Positions 14,465-15,407 of a DNA stretch of 15,407 nt are shown here, one piece after another; position 1 is the first letter of the stretch, and every line of letters starts with the position of its first letter. The notes under the pieces were generated by a model, which saw nothing but the letters and a program-made list of their open reading frames with translations, did no database searches and was not told the DNA's origin. A program made the translations under genes and the position numbers. Source of the DNA: Deltaproteobacteria bacterium (GTDB lineage Bacteria; Desulfobacterota; DSM-4660; Desulfatiglandales; Desulfatiglandaceae); NCBI GenBank assembly GCA_018644785.1, contig JABGPV010000114.1:1-15407 (forward strand). The letters run 5' to 3'.

Positions 14465-15407
14465 ATGGCAGAGAAAAGTGATTTGGGAGATTTCAGAGAA
14501 GGACAGAAGACTTCGGCGAATCCCCCCCGCGATAAAAAGGCGGAAAAGCGGGTTGAAAAAGCGGTGGAGGCCTCGCAAAAAAACGTGGTGACGAGAGAAA
14601 AACCGATTGGAGAAGGGGCTGAAACCCTGAAAGGACCCATCGGGCTTGACATCGGAACCAGCCATATCATCGTCGCGCAAAACAAACAGAGGGACATTCA
14701 CCTCACCCGGGAACTGAACGCATTCTTTACGGTTCCCGTCAGCAAATTTTCCAGACAGATCCTCAATCAGAAAGAAATCAATTATTACGAACTCGAAGGT
14801 CAGTTTTACGTTATCGGCTATTCCGCCCAGAATTTTGCCAACATGTTCAACATGAACACAAGGCGACCCATGCGGCAGGGGGTCTTGAGTTCCATCGAAA
14901 ACGAGGGCATAAAGATCATTCAAGCGATTTTAAAGACCCTCATGGAGAAACCCAAACAGTTTGGGGAGACATTGTGTTTCGGGGTCCCGGGGGACCCCAT
15001 CGATAAGCCCGGGACCGTGATCTATCACGAATCCATGCTCAAAAGGGTTATTGGCAGTTTAGGGTATACCCCCATATCGGTCAATGAAGGGATGGCAATC
15101 GTCCTTTCAGAACTTTCACAGGATGATTTTACGGGAATCGGGATCAGCATGGGCGGGGGAATGTGCAACGTTTGCCTGTCGTACCTTTCTTTCCCCGTCA
15201 TTACCTATTCCATCCAGATGGCTGGGGACTATATTGACGCCATGGTCGAAAAATCCGTGGGTGAACCCGCTACAAAAGTCAAGGAGATCAAGGAAGAAAC
15301 CCTCGACCTTTCGGCGGCGCCCAAGGATCGCGTCGGCACGGCCCTTCACATCTTTTACGACGAGCTCATACGGAAATTGCTTGAAAGCATTCGGAGGGTA
15401 CTCTCAT
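14465..15407 (+). CDS. mad28: Actin-like protein, Mad28 type (partial, runs off the window)
   Basis: 314 codons seen, no stop, C-terminus missing. GGAGG nine bases upstream selects ATG 14465 over the in-frame ATG 14459. A charged, low-complexity N-terminal extension (about 1-56) precedes an actin/MreB/MamK-fold ATPase: phosphate-1 loop IGLDIGTSHIIVAQNK (59-74) and phosphate-2 loop GIGISMGGGMCNV (224-236), with CFGVPGDP (171-178) in between. MamK and Mad28 form filaments that position magnetosomes. The placement after a block of coiled-coil genes and the long N-terminal extension favour Mad28 over MamK, which has a short N-terminus; this is from memory of the families, so MamK remains the alternative. 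Confidence 0.75.
   Translation, partial: MAEKSDLGDFREGQKTSANPPRDKKAEKRVEKAVEASQKNVVTREKPIGEGAETLKGPIGLDIGTSHIIVAQNKQRDIHLTRELNAFFTVPVSKFSRQILNQKEINYYELEGQFYVIGYSAQNFANMFNMNTRRPMRQGVLSSIENEGIKIIQAILKTLMEKPKQFGETLCFGVPGDPIDKPGTVIYHESMLKRVIGSLGYTPISVNEGMAIVLSELSQDDFTGIGISMGGGMCNVCLSYLSFPVITYSIQMAGDYIDAMVEKSVGEPATKVKEIKEETLDLSAAPKDRVGTALHIFYDELIRKLLESIRRVLS

Overview
The window reads as part of a magnetosome gene cluster from a deep-branching magnetotactic bacterium of the Desulfobacterota / Nitrospirota / Omnitrophota kind. It is not an alphaproteobacterial cluster. The anchors are a MamB-type cation diffusion facilitator, a MamI-type two-helix membrane peptide, a membrane-anchored MamE-type trypsin-like protease, a PDZ protein of the MamP/MamE type, and at the right edge an actin-like protein best matching Mad28. 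The run of coiled-coil genes between these anchors and the actin gene resembles the 'mad' gene sets of deep-branching magnetotactic bacteria. The exact phylum cannot be fixed from this sequence. No tRNA, rRNA, CRISPR array or intact insertion sequence was seen.

Layout. Bases 40-5294 hold the biomineralisation and membrane genes, all on the + strand: mamB, a 1047-aa PDZ / NifX-like / cysteine-module protein, the MamE-like protease and mamI. Bases 5498-6297 hold three small genes: two duplicated 39-aa single-helix peptides and a repeat-rich protein with one C-terminal membrane helix. Bases 6303-6489 are a scar, made of an imperfect inverted repeat followed by a remnant of an actin-like (mad28-like) gene with a 187-bp internal deletion. 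Bases 6501-13917 hold nine consecutive + strand genes, most of them predicted coiled-coil proteins. One has a degenerate response-regulator-like N-terminus and 14-residue repeats; another carries HEAT-like repeats and a SAP/Rho-N-like C-terminus. Bases 13918-14228 are non-coding and contain a very good sigma-54 promoter match. This leads into a 46-aa membrane peptide gene and the actin-like gene, which runs off the window.

Working model (inference). The left block would supply magnetosome membrane remodelling, iron import and redox/proteolytic control. The coiled-coil block, the single-helix peptides and the actin-like filament would form the scaffold that positions or aligns the magnetosomes. 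All genes lie on one strand with short gaps or overlaps, so they are probably co-transcribed in a few units. The sigma-54 site suggests the actin-like gene can be switched on separately.

The most unusual points are: (1) a magnetosome PDZ protein that lacks CXXCH magnetochrome motifs and instead has three identically spaced six-Cys/one-His modules between two NifX-like domains; (2) the internally deleted mad28 relic; (3) the sigma-54 promoter before the actin-like gene; (4) the nine-gene coiled-coil block; and (5) three tiny helix-plus-charged-tail peptides.
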